From: Polyodon spathula
Taxonomy: Eukaryota; Chordata; Actinopteri; Acipenseriformes; Polyodontidae
Reading direction: 5' to 3'
Assembly (NCBI RefSeq): GCF_017654505.1
Contig: NC_054537.1
Location: 71,938,618-72,002,617 of the forward strand
DNA length: 64,000 bases
The stretch's first letter is position 1. Each line of letters starts with the position of its first letter. Below the pieces are notes generated by a model that was not told the origin of the DNA, did not search any database, and saw only the letters and a list, made by a program, of their open reading frames with translations. The position numbers and the translations under genes were made by a program. This document shows positions 1 through 14,608 of this stretch, piece by piece.

Positions 1-391
1 GTAGATTTTTTTCTATTAAATATAGTGTTCTTAGAATCTAAGACACCTCAGGTCAAGACTTTTGGCTATGGCAAAAATTAGGTGGAGATTGGGAAGATGG
101 TGGTAAACTCAAAGTGCAGCACAAACTGTAAATACCTACCTGAAACTTTCCATATCTATACAAGTACATGACTGCAGATGCTGTTAGGTGTTTGCAATAT
201 AAGTGTTTCTAAACCATGTCTCACAAACCAAACCACACCACAACACAACCTAGCTAAACCAGGTTAAAGTTCATGTTTATGATTCTTGTGTGAAGGTGTT
301 TTGTTTTCTGGCTTTTGTGTCAACATTTTAAACATGATAGAACCTTACGAAGATATGGAACATACTTTTCCAAATTGTTCAGTGCCTCAAC

Positions 392-1111
392 CAGTGGAGT
401 AGCTAGGGAGTGGTTTTAGGGGTTTTTACTCCCATGCGAATTGACCATGTCAGTGCTATGTTACAATTTCTGAAGCATTTCTGGGGTATTCGCCTCAAAG
501 CAATACCAGCCTTCTCAGTACACCGTAATATAATATTAAAATTTGTATGATCTGTCCTAAAGTTCAGTAAAGCACAATGATTGGGCATAACCAAATTATG
601 GATGGGCAAAAATACAAAACATAATTGCTGACATTTAAAAAATTAATGATTTTAATGGTGCGTTTGAAGATATGTATGGAACTAGCAGAATTAGTTATTT
701 AAACCAGCTTCATTGTTTTCAATCCATGCACAAAAACGCCTTCTCTGGCCACAACATTGCATTTCATTTTGAATTTACCGACTTTTGTTGACAAAAAAAA
801 TCCACGTCTGGGAGGTTACTAGAAGTCCTCTTCTTTTGACCAACTTTGAGGACAATTGTTTTTTAGTTCCTTGTGAATAATGCTTTAAGTTCGCAGTGAA
901 AAACAGGAGGTAGACAGACTTGAGGGTCCAAAGTGTTATTTAATTTGCGTGTTTGATAACTGCAGTAGTGTTTCTAAATGTGATTGTAAGGTGAAACACA
1001 TTTCTTAACAAGGCGATTTCAAGTTGATTGCAAGTTTGGAGTGTAGATAATTTAATACATGTCTGCAAAAATCTCCATCCCCCCAGAAACAAAATCCTTT
1101 CTACGCCACTG
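392..1111. mobile_element. non-autonomous hAT-type element with 8-bp TSD
   Basis: Ends are CAGTGGAGTAGCTAGG at the left and, inverted, CAGTGGCGTAGAAAGG at the right. This is the common hAT terminal inverted repeat. Flanks are gcctcaac (384-391) and gcctcaat (1112-1119), an 8-bp target duplication with one change, as expected for hAT. The 720-bp interior has no recognisable transposase; small ORFs on the minus strand have no family features. It is best read as a deletion derivative. Confidence 0.8.
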
Positions 1112-2585
1112 GCCTCAATCACTGCCTCTTCAAATAATTACATGTGGTGTAGCTATGTTTACACATCACTAAGTACCTAGTACTGTTTAATTTTGGAATA
1201 ATGGTTATACATTACAATAATGGTCATACACTATCTACCAATGAGACATAGTCTTATACATTCTGGCAAGACCAAGATTTTGTGACCGTTTAGTTAACTT
1301 TTTGTACTTCACAGCTTATTTTGTACTGACATCACAATGACTACTAATTTTATACAGTCACAGACCAAAGTATTGGGACCCTATGTACTAGAACTAATTT
1401 AAAAATATATTAATTGATTGAAAACCAGTATACAGTAACTAAGCTAAATTATAAAGTCAATAGCCAGAAAAAGAGATAATTATTTCCAACATCTGCAGAA
1501 GAAAAAACATTTTGGTAACACAGCAGTTAATGGTGAAGACAAAGGCATTGGTTTCACCCATACTTCACTTCTTGAATGGATGTTTTCCCAAACCTTTTCT
1601 GTCACTAACAGATTCACATATTATGGTATTTATTCATTCAATGATCCTAAATACCTCTATTGTTTAGCTCAGTAAAATACAGTAGGCCCCTATGTATACT
1701 GTTATGTTTATGAAAATCAAAAACTTAATTGTATACGTGAGTTCCTTCAGTGTCTTTCTGTAAAATGCAAACGGGAAATAAATACCATCTGTCTAAAATG
1801 TTTAAAGAACAGAGGGATTCAGATTCCCCACAACTTTAAAATGTGAATAAATTATATAGTTTCATTTGTAGTCTGTGTATACTGTACATGCTCACATCTG
1901 TAAAGTGTAGCCAACCACAGGTCTGTAAAGTATCTTTCTCAATTGATCTCTGTCCAGGAGCTACAGGTGATGGGCTAGCAGCTATTTAAAAGCATAGGAT
2001 TAAACTGGAAAGTATAGGTTTGATAAGAAAAATGATAAGCTGATCAACTCAGGACAGAGGGCCACAAATGAAAGATATTGGGAGTGCAAGAGGCAGTTGG
2101 GTGGGGTCTGGGACTTAAGAGCAACCCTAACCTGAACCTAAACTACACTATTTCAATTTGGTTTTTTTTACAGTTTTTAGACTAGTTCTCGTTTTATTCT
2201 GGGATTAGCCTAAGTTCCCTTCTCTATACTGTCTCCATAATGCATCATTACAGCTGTAAGACAGATATGCCTACTATTCATGTCTCCCCCTTGTACAGCA
2301 CTGGTTTGCAAGCAGGATTTGAGTGAGTAGAGAAAGGCGCTATGCCCTAGAACCACATCATAAATGAGAAATATACCAGATCAGAAGGGTCATATTCAAT
2401 TGGCTGCCACTATCGTGCTTGTGAGATTTGACGTCATCTTTCACCTTCTCCTTGGAGAAATTATATTGAGTTCCATCCCTGCAGTGATCTTCAGTGCCTC
2501 AACCCACAACCATGCACAAATCACTGCCACTTCAGATAAAGAGCTCTACAGCTTTCAAGGTCATTTCAGTATGTATTAGTTAAAC
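1112..2585. other. no gene seen
   Basis: Unique AT-rich sequence downstream of the known dcdc2 exons, either last intron or 3' flank. I see no coding segment or clear repeat beyond short simple runs. Confidence 0.6.
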
Positions 2586-2783
2586 ATGTTGTTCAAGATA
2601 TTGTAGCCTTTGTCTGAGACTACGCAGGAACTATAATGACTATAACTAAAATACCATTTGTTGCTACCTTTTCCTTTAGGGTTATTCTGAGTTGTTCTGA
2701 GTTCTGTCGAACCATTACTGAGTTTTAATCATTATTGTTTCCTTAGTAGTCTCATAGAAAGGCTACAATATCTTGAACAACAT
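2586..2783. mobile_element. 198-bp MITE with 38-bp terminal inverted repeats
   Basis: The left arm (2586-2623, atgttgttcaagatattg...) is repeated in inverse at 2746-2783 (...caatatcttgaacaacat) with only a few differences. The 120-bp centre is AT-rich and non-coding. The size and structure are those of a miniature inverted-repeat transposable element. The superfamily cannot be assigned from these ends and the target duplication is unclear. Confidence 0.75.
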
Positions 2784-3499
2784 TTTTTGGGTGAAACAGT
2801 GCAGTAACATTTTTTTCTTTCTGAACAAATGTCAAAATGTACATCTTCTATCAAGATGTACTTTATGATGCTATAATCATAGGGGGGCAACTAGAAGCAC
2901 CAAGCTAACATTACTTTGACAGCCTTATCTTTCAATAAAGCTATTCATCTCATACTACAGTGCTCCCTTTTACTTATCACACGAATCTGATGCTTTGCTT
3001 GTTCCACTGGGACAGACAAAAGGATTGGGACATGCAAATAATGCCCACGAGGTATGGTGTAATTCAACAATATGTTCTGGTTTCATGTGGAAACTGAAAG
3101 ATTGTAAATAATTGAGGAAAGGGGAGAAGATCCGTTCCCCGAGTTTAAATAGCACAAGGTTCTGAACACTCCCCACTCTTATAGTCTCAATCAATCACTC
3201 AATCGTTCAACATTATTTGGGTAGACCAGCTGCACACATTTAGCCCTAGTATACCTTATTTAAACAATATTGAAGAATTTTAAACACTCATTTTAAAATA
3301 AGTCCATCACATGGTCATTTACACAGGAATGTTAATTCATAAGCACAATATTTACACTGACTTTGGACAAGGCCTCAGTACAGCTCAGTGCATATGTTTG
3401 TATTAGAAAGCAAGGATATCCATGGAGTCAATTTTAAAGAGATGAAAAAACTGACAAAACCTTACAATATTTATACCTTTGTAAACAATTGTTGACTCC

Positions 3500-4118
3500 T
3501 GTGGCAAAGTACCTGCCCCTGTGTGTATTTTGTATTGTAAGTTGTGTGTTAATGTTGGCGTATAGTCATTGGTACACAGGATATAAACGGGTCTGTGTAA
3601 CACGAGTGTTTAAAATGTATATGTGTATTTAGGCACGAGGATCGCACAGCACTTCACGTGCAAGTAAAAAGTAATAATATGTGAGCACAGGGAATTACAC
3701 TTTATTAATTCACGTGCAGTTGTACTGCGACTCCAATTGAATGATTGATTAGCAATCGAGTCACGGTACAGCTGCATAAAAGCAGCATGATTTCACTCAC
3801 TCGGGGTAGTGTGTTCGGTGAGTAGAGAACAGGATTGGAGATGGAGGTAATAAATAATAATAATAATAATAATAATAATAGTAGTTAAAATATCAGCTCA
3901 CCGTGTTTGTCTGTATAGTCCATTTTGTTTGTCTGTTTATTCTGGCCTCACGTGCCGTGTGCTGCTTTTGTTACAACCTTTTTATTTACTCTCTGTTCAT
4001 TCATTAAATGCTGAGCGCAAGCAAGCGTTCAGCTTCCCCAAAACTCCACCTCTCTGTTGTTTATTTCCTGTTCCTGATTTCTGGTCTGACGTCACCCACT
4101 ACAGCCGTCTTTGTGACA
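3500..4118 (+). mobile_element. solo LTR, CRE-bearing family (copy A)
   Basis: Starts TGTGGCAAAG and ends TTGTGACA, flanked by actcc (3495-3499) and attcc (4119-4123), a 5-bp target duplication with one mutation. It shares layout with the copies at 14609-15153 and 36246-36955: a TATA-type box (cataaaag, 3775-3782) mid-element and the motif tctggtctgacgtcac near the end, with TGACGTCA at 4087-4094, 24 bp before the LTR end. An (AAT)n tract lies near 3851-3880. No internal retroviral sequence, so it is a solo LTR left by LTR-LTR recombination. Family is probably Ty3/gypsy or ERV. Confidence 0.75.
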
Positions 4119-6911
4119 ATTCCACTCCCATTTGTCTTACTTCTGTCCAGTGATAGGGGTTTCCACTCTATCATTGCACATTCCCTCTGCGGGGGAAAAG
4201 GGGGGCTGCATACCACGTTGAACCTAGCAGGGCGCATCCATCTTGACTTTCAGTTCCCCTCCCTTATCTCACACTATCTGTGCTAATCTCCTGCGTTTTG
4301 GCGTTTAGCTCAGACAGCTACCTGTGATTGAGTTGTGTTAGGCAATGCAAAAGTGCACGTAGCTGTTTTGCCGATGGGAAATGAAAGAACTCGAAACTTA
4401 CGCAATACTGTATGGAAACTTAATATAAAAGCATATTAAAACAACTGAATTAGTAAGCACATTAAAACGACTATAAAAACACATTCACACATAATTTAAA
4501 CATAATGATTCAAAACAACTTAACTATAAAAGACACACATACACATAATGTAACACTTACAATTAATAACAATTAATACCTCATGCAGAAAGCCATCACT
4601 ACAGTGCAAATATTTTATCCATAGTTAAACTATTTTTAAACTTATTTTTTGGATAACATACAAACAACACAACTGTAGAAAGAGGCTTACTAGAGGAATA
4701 TGTGAAAAACAAATTGAAAGAGGGGTCGAAGGGGTGAACTGGGTGTGTTCTTAAATATCTACTAAAGAATACAGAGAGCCGAAAAGCATATGAGATGCTG
4801 CTGCAAGACAGATCATGTGAGAGGCAGATCTAAACAAGCGTTACATCTACAAAAAGAGATCTACAATGCCTCCACTGTTATAGAAGTAAAAGTTTCTGCC
4901 TCAGTTCACTTCTTGTTCTGTAGCACTGTTTCAATATAGTTAAGCAGCTTAATCTAACCTAAATCATAGGGTGTGATAAGATACCAGGAAGAAACAGATT
5001 TACCTTTTTTGATCTACAGCGTTTTACTTTTTTTGCTTTGAGGCTTGTTTTCTTAAATCACTGTTTAAAAAACAAAAACAAAAACAAAAAAAAAACACAT
5101 GCTAATGTTAATGCTGACATGCTGGCTTATCCTTTCATTAAAAATATATATATATATACATACACATGGACGTGGACGTGAATCAAAGAAGATATTTTCT
5201 GTTTATCTTTAGGTTTGTTTTGCAACTGTGTTACCCCGAGTGTCTTCTGTCAGGAAAGTATTACTAGCTTCAGCTTTTAAGAATTACATGTGAGAGAATT
5301 ATGGAGCCCTTCATTCTTTATATAGGGTCACCTACCAGTGAGCCACTCATAGTGACGCCACAGTAGTTTACGTATTTTGAGCCATGTATAAAGATAATGG
5401 TGACTCAGACTGTGCCTGTGGGAATGTTCTGAAAATAACCAAGGGGATGTATTTTTTATGTTTTATTTTACTCCGTTCCCCTTCTTGCCAATGCGGCAGT
5501 ATGCAACGCTTGGGTAATTTCTTTAAGTGCTTCAGAGTCACTCACAAGTTGTGCTAAAATGACTCATACCAAAGAGCTGATGGGTGAAATAAGAAAATAA
5601 CAAGCACATTTAACCATGTTGGCAAGACATCACTGTGGATTAATATGACATGGTGTTAACATAATTTATTGTACAGCGTAATTGATTCTTTGTCAGCTCC
5701 AACTTTCTAAGTTATTTTTTTATTATTATTATTTATGTTTTTCTTCCTTTAAACAATTTCCTTTTCCAAATACCTTTAATGTATTACAGGGTACATTACG
5801 GTAGTGCCTGAGAAATGGTACTATATATATATATATATTACACAGTAGTCATGTGTGTTTAGCTCTTTTTAATCATATTATTGAAATATTATTGTTTTAA
5901 GAGTTTTTGTAGTTAAATATGAACCAGTATCTCTTTTGTGTTCAATATTGTTTTGTCAACAATATTGTTCATTTTAAATTGCCAGTAAGGAAATACAACT
6001 TTCAGGGACCATATAACAAGGCAACAGTTCTTGGGTTATATTTTGTGAAGCAAAGTGAGACTTAAGGCATCCCTTTTAGGAGACTTTACTGAGGTGTAGC
6101 CCCCAAGTCACATGGGACTAAAGGCTTGGATACACCAGCGCTTTGCTTCATGATAGTGTCACTTTTTGATATAATGGATTTTTATGTACCCTCACACACT
6201 AGGGCGTAGCGTGAAAAGCTACATCTCCCAGAATGCCATAGCTATCCCAGAACACTCATCGAATGGCAATCAGTTAAACTAATACACCTGTTTGTAATGC
6301 CATGCAGGTATAAAAGGACAGGTTTAAAAGACAAGAGATGCCCTTTCTGGGGGTGCGAAACATGCTAGATTTTTTTAGACGGTAAGTCACCGAAAACACA
6401 AATGCACAGGCACGTAAGTACAACTGCTCTGTTTCATCAAGCCTACAGTGCCTACAAACCTGTGTATTTATTAACATTATATATTTTTTAACGATTACTG
6501 TAATATACCAACAAAAAAAATATTTTCAAGTTTTTAAGCTAATTGTTGTGAGATTATCTCGCTACAAAATACAGTGTACCATCACATTGCAGGGTATTTC
6601 TGGACGCATGCGCAGATGATGATGTGGTAGCGCCACGGCTTTGTTTGAATTCAGTTAGCCGCTAACTGTTAGCGTGTCGGTTAGTTTACTTCAGCAAAAA
6701 CTCTGCAACATCTCTGCGTAGAACTTGCCTATTTTTGTGTGCCTACTGTACTATTATTTGCGGTGAGTAATTACATAAAACTATTTTACATATATTTAAT
6801 ATGCATTTAGAAGTGTATAGGCCCCCCCCCATCTCAGTTTATATGTGTGTTGTTATTACTTTTCTTGACCGAAAAACATGCCGTATGAAGGGTTATCTTC
6901 TATAGTACAAT
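4119..6911. other. no gene seen
   Basis: AT-rich sequence with A-rich runs (5070-5100) and short TA repeats (5144-5160, 5821-5838). Nothing codes for a recognisable protein. The stretch near 6190-6250 (ctacatctcccagaatgc) looks like the edge of an old DNA transposon but no partner end was found. Confidence 0.55.
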
Positions 6912-6945
6912 ATTAGGTTAGGTCAGGTTAGATTAGGTTAAGTTG
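6912..6945. repeat. short TTAGGT-like degenerate tandem array
   Basis: Five degenerate units of (a/t)taggtt/caggtt followed by a 17-A run. It resembles a telomere-like hexamer but is too short and degenerate to claim an interstitial telomere. Confidence 0.4.
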
Positions 6946-7068
6946 CAAAAAAAAAAAAAAAAAGTTAGAACTTATTTTAGTTGTGTGCGTTAGTTTATAT
7001 TTGTGTATGTATGAGGTTTTTTTATATTCTGTTATTGTTATCACAGAGAAATAAACCAAACAAAATGG

Positions 7069-10372
<3,304 letters not shown>

Positions 10373-10672
10373 CTTTCTGCTTTCCTCCTCCTCGAGCTCT
10401 GGCATCTCTTGATGCTGGTTCTCCAGCTCTTGAGAGGGCTCCTTTGGTGTTTCCTGAGGGAGCTCCTCTGCTGCCTTGTTGATGTCCTCTTCGTTATCAT
10501 TAATAAGGTCTTCTTCATGGTCACCCCAGTTGGCAAAAGTATCCTCTTCAGTATGTTCATCTGCCTCTTGGCCAGCATCAACTTGACTTTCCCATTTGTT
10601 GTCTTCAGATAAGTCCTCATCCTTCAAAGTTTCTTCCACATATTCTTCTTCATCCACTGTTTCTGCCTGTCT
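10373..10672 (-). CDS. dcdc2: dcdc2 exon: acidic Glu-rich tail
   Basis: A 300-bp, 100-codon exon with acceptor ctgtttttgcag above 10672 and donor gtgaga below 10373. It reads RQAETVDEEEYVEETLKDED, then blocks of Asp/Glu, ending PELEEEESRK. The start corresponds to RPAEIVDEEE of mammalian DCDC2, followed by a long poorly conserved Glu-rich tail. Open sequence continues past the donor for 28 codons to a TAA; a retained-intron end is possible but the strong donor argues for splicing. The acceptor has a TA-rich repeat tract only about 40-90 bp upstream. Confidence 0.9.
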
Positions 10673-10698
10673 CTGCAAAAACAGGACTGCATAAACAG

Positions 10699-10734
10699 GT
10701 GTATATATATATATATATATATTAATATATTAAT

Positions 10735-10764
<30 letters not shown>
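10699..10764. repeat. TA-rich microsatellite near a dcdc2 acceptor
   Basis: Interrupted (TA)n tract. On the minus strand it lies roughly 30-90 bp upstream of the acceptor of the acidic-tail exon, in the branch-point zone. Confidence 0.9.
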
Positions 10765-10771
<7 letters not shown>

Positions 10772-12360
10772 CCAAACTATTTATGTTCGTTTACTTAGAT
10801 CTAATCTATGTAAACATTTTAACTAAATTAAATGTTCTGTTTTACAAGAACAAAATAAGGTCTGGTCTATTAATCTAGGCCATTTATACAAAATAACATA
10901 AAATGTGGTCTAAATCATTTTGAATTTCCTGGGTGGTTGAAAACATGTCGGCCACTCACCCAAGCTTTGTATCATTTGTGCACTTTGCAAGCTTTTTGAT
11001 AAACAGAGGACCAAGCATGGAATGAGTCATGGATCCTTGCAGGTTTCTCCTTTTAAAAATATCTGTTTCCTTGTATTCCCACTGATTTCAACTTTAGTGT
11101 AAGTCTTTCATGTGAAATTTTTTGATTGTATCTATCCTTGCAATAACTTCTTCAAATATATTTAAGAGTTTTTTAAGACAGGTGTGAATAGTTTGCTCAG
11201 CATCTAGCATTTTAAAACCTTGCAGAACATTTAAAACACATAATGAACATACTAGCAAATCAACCGGATACAGACACAGAGAAAACAAATGAATAAATAA
11301 ATATGCCAATACATCCATCCAGATTCAATTTTGAGTTTTCCCTATCGAAAATGGTTGATTTTACACAAAGGTAGGAACATGAGTAAAACAAAAAAGTACA
11401 CTGTGGAAAATCTATAGTTTTACTTTGTTTTCAAATTTTAGGTTCAGAATGAGATACTGGGTATAGTGAAATCACATTGTATTAATGTGTGATGTCAATG
11501 ATGGATGTCAAAAGGAGGGCTAGGAAAATTACACAGTTGGGTCCTCCTGCAGCCATGCAAAACATTTGTTTAACAAAAAAAGTTTATACTTGCTAAAAGT
11601 TATTCAGAAGACAGTATTATAGCAGACATAAACCTTATTCATTAGAAAATGTTTTCAACCGCAGACAGTAAAGACTACTAATGTGAAAGACTAATGTGTT
11701 TTTACAATAATGGTTCTGATGGATAGAGCTCTATGATTCAATGAATGTATTCCCCTACTTGATGGGCTAAAATTGAGGGGTTAAAGGAGAGCTGCCAACT
11801 ACCACAGGTTAATAACCAATGGGTACATCCAGTGTCAGATGAAAAAGATTATATCAGTGGATGCCGAAGATTCATATGCAGTTGAGAGGAAAAGGCATGC
11901 ATGGCCTTAATGTTGACTGCTGCTGCCGCTGGTGAATTCTGCAAGTCCCATTAGGCACGGTCAGCTACACAATTGTCTAACAAGGTTCAGATCTTGTTCT
12001 CTTTTACACCCACACACAGAACTGGAATATTAAAAACTACTGCATTATCAAGATTTCATAGCACTGACTGACAGGAGCAAAGTAGAAAACTGTGACTGGA
12101 GAACACAAGCAAGGTTTTCAAGCACATCAATGCCTGTAAAGGTCGAATTCATAGGAAACTGAACCTTGAATATTTTCTTAATTAATAATTTGCTATTGTT
12201 GGATTTCTGAGGTAGTAAAATGTCAGTAGGTTCCGAAAAGTTCAGTTACACTAAAAAAATAATAAGATGCAATATTTAAGCTGAATCTAATTATATAAAG
12301 ATAGAAAATTAACATTATGTTCCACGTTCTCTTTAGTACAGATTATAATAACATTTTATT
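10765..12360. other. dcdc2 intron, no gene seen
   Basis: Unique-looking intron sequence. No coding exon, RNA gene or clear repeat. Confidence 0.6.
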
Positions 12361-13095
12361 GGGTCCAGAACAGAGCCCTGAGGAGCCCCCCGATCAACAA
12401 TGGTGGAGTCAGATCAGAAGTCCCCCAGGGTGATGAACTGGGTACGTTGAGTAAAATAGGATTTGAACCAGCCCAGTGCCATACCAGAAAGTCCAATTTT
12501 CTTTTCAAGTCTCTCCAGTATTCCATGATCGATGGTATTGAAGGCTGCTGACAGATCTAATAAAATGAGTATGGACAAAGCACCTCCATCTGTGCTCATT
12601 CTAAGATCATTTGTGACTCTCAGAAGAGCAGTTTCAGTGCTATGACCGTTTCTGAAGTCAGATTGAAAGACTTCGAAGAGGTTATTGTTATAAAGATGGT
12701 GACAGAGTTGACCAGCAATTATCCTTTCAATAACCTTGGAAACAAATGGGAGAATGAATATAGGGTGTCGTCTTGAGGAAGAGAGGGATTTTTTTTAGTA
12801 ACAGAGTGACTGCTGCACTTTTTAATTGGACTGGCATGCACCCAGTAGATAGCAAGACAAATACTATATTGTGTATTATTGGGCCCAAGGATTCAAGGCA
12901 GTTTTTTAAAAGGCAGGTGGGCCATGGATCCAAACAACTAGTACGGTACATCTTCTGTATTTCCTCCACTACTATTGACAAGGTAGGGAGACAAAAGGTT
13001 GTTAGTGGAGATCCAATAAAGGCAGGGGCAGTTGGACTAATGAAATCAGGTATAGAAGGGGGCAGAGTGGTGCAAATAGTACTTATTACTAAAAA
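12361..13095 (-). pseudogene. L2-type LINE reverse transcriptase fragment
   Basis: On the minus strand the pieces read SCLDPWPTCLLKNCLESLGP and VQLKSAAVTLLLKK, then QSDFRNGHSTETALLRVTND and ILLDLSAAFNTIDHGILERL, GWFKSYFTQRTQFITLGD, GAPQGSVLDP. These are successive RT blocks of L2/CR1-group non-LTR retrotransposons, including the LDLSAAF(D)T block with the first catalytic Asp. The run of blocks crosses several frames and stops before the YADD block, so it is a decayed internal fragment truncated at both sides. It lies in a dcdc2 intron in the same orientation as the gene. Confidence 0.85.
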
Positions 13096-13297
13096 ATGAA
13101 AATGCAGTAAATTATGAGAGCCTTAATTTAACAAAGAATATTACACCGTGTAACAATTATTATTTATTTTTTTTTGGTTCCTGGGTAGTAAGTGTTATTT
13201 CCTAATTGCTTATGCCTCAAAAGTATAGAAAATGGCTATTATTCCCCACAAACTTTGCTTTTGTGACCAGGACAGTGATATTTTGAAATTTACCTAT

Positions 13298-13384
13298 TTC
13301 TAGAACATTCCAGATATATTCAGTGCTGAGTAAACTTGGAGTAACTTCTAGAACTTTCCAGTAATATAAATAGTAGTATAAATA
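13298..13384 (+). promoter_or_regulatory. two heat-shock-element-like triplets plus TATA box
   Basis: 13298-13310 is TTCTAGAACATTC and 13346-13358 is TTCTAGAACTTTC. Each fits TTCnnGAAnnTTC, three alternating HSF-binding units. They belong to a 16-bp direct repeat (tctagaac-w-ttccag) with one difference. TATAAATA follows at 13377-13384, 18 bp after the second motif. An initiator-like TCAGTTT sits at 13407, about 30 bp past the TATA box. This is the classical spacing of a heat-shock promoter; function is inference. Confidence 0.6.
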
Positions 13385-13457
13385 CAGGGGCCTTAAGCCC
13401 ACCAGTTCAGTTTAGTTCCAGCTGCCTAAGTGGATACATGTCTGCATTTTTCTGAGA

Positions 13458-14207
13458 TGGCATCAAGAGGCTGCAATGGTGGCATTCCTGATGGGTCTCC
13501 AAGGCGGTTTTACCAAGTTTCCCTGCTATCTTTGCCTTTGGGACAGCAGCTACACCAATGCGCACTACCACAGGCGGGACTGGCCACAGCAGACCGAGTT
13601 CTCTGTGGGGAGGAACAACATCAAGTGAGAGCCACTGGTGGTCCCCCAGAAGGTGCTGATGCCACCACTGCACATCAAATTGGGCCTTATGAAACAATTT
13701 GTCAGAGCTCGAGATAAGGAGTCGGCAGCCTTCAAGTACCTTCAAGACTTCTTCCCTAAGCTGTCTGAGGCAAAGGTCAAAGCCGGTGTCTTCGTAGGAC
13801 CACAGATAAAGAAGATACTGGAGTGCAATGAATTCCCCAAGAAGCTCACTAGTAAGGAGAAAGCGGCTTGGAACAGCTTTGTCGCAGTGGTTCGGGGCTT
13901 CCTGGGCAATCACAAGGCCGAAAACTATGTGGAGCTGGTTGAGACTCTGGTGAAGAACTACGGCACAATGGGCTGTAGGATGTCCCTCAAAGTCCATATC
14001 CTTGATGCTCATCTTGATAAATTCAAGGAGAACATGGGAGCGTACTCGGAGGAGCAAGGCGAGCGCTTCTACCAGGATATACTGGACTTTGAACACCGCT
14101 ACCAAGGACAGTATAACGAAAACATGATGGGAGACTACATTTGGGGGCTGATTCGTGAAAGTGATTTACAGTATAATCGTAAATCTCAAAAAACTACTCC
14201 CTTCTAA
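13458..14207 (+). pseudogene. C-terminal half of a widespread transposon-like protein (CYLCLWDS family)
   Basis: One frame runs WHQEAAMVAFLMGLQGGFTK, FPCYLCLWDS, an in-frame TGA at 13626-13628, then VPQKVLMPPLHIKLGLMKQF, VKAGVFVGPQIKKIL, FLGNHKAENYVELVETLVKN, GCRMSLKVHILDAHLDKF, EEQGERFYQDILDFEHRYQG, DYIWGLIRES, stop TAA at 14205. From memory this pattern (PPLHIKLGLMK, GVFVGPQI, MSLK(I/V)HxLxxHLD, GERFxQDI) recurs in many unnamed multi-copy proteins of insects and fish, consistent with a transposon protein. I do not know its catalytic mechanism. The CxxC pair in CYLC and the HxLxxHLD block could be metal-binding. The single stop makes this copy non-functional. The antisense ORF (13407-14105) is a shadow. 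Confidence 0.7.
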
Positions 14208-14608
14208 ATCTTTTGTAGTCATTTTTGTATTACTTTAGTATAAATACATGTTAATTTGGATTCATATGTTGTTTTTTTCTGGCTTTATGTGAACGAAAAG
14301 ACCGTTTTCTCATTGGAAACAGGTACATTTCAAAATATCACTGTCCTGGTCACAAAAGCAAAGTTTGTGAGGAATAATAGCCATTTTCTACACTTTTGAG
14401 GCATAAGCAATTAGGAAATAACACTTACTACCCAGGAACAAAAATTGTGTTACATAGTGTGTTATCATTCATAACTACTAAACACGCAATAGTGCTGAAT
14501 TTAGAAATACAAAAAGATCATGAGGCTGGCGCATGATATGCCTTTTGCAGGGCATCTCGGAGCTGACAAGACAAGGGAGCGGATATTGGATCTATTCTAT
14601 TGGGTAGG

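Larger units (their letters stand above)
13143..14461 (+). mobile_element. 1.3-kb TIR element with HSE-like promoter motifs
   Basis: Long inverted terminal repeats: left arm about 13143-13300, right arm about 14315-14461, near-identical in the core from ggttcctgggtagtaag through ccaggacagtgatatttt. The outermost bases read cac(c/t)(g/a)tgtaaca. Inside are two TTCnnGAAnnTTC motifs, a TATA box and a conserved ORF (separate entries). The short length compared with its C-terminal-only ORF suggests a deletion derivative of a larger autonomous element. I cannot name the superfamily, and the target duplication is ambiguous. Confidence 0.75.

Noticed and set aside
2430..2475. Possible last dcdc2 exon on the minus strand (MELNIISP with acceptor-like ctgcag)
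   Set aside because: Only a handful of residues resemble the DCDC2 C-terminus, the acceptor context is weak, and phase could not be confirmed.
6912..6945. Interstitial telomere or fusion point
   Set aside because: Only about five degenerate units, not the vertebrate TTAGGG repeat in tandem.
13407..14105. 232-codon minus-strand ORF
   Set aside because: Shadow of the transposon protein on the plus strand, which has the conserved motifs.
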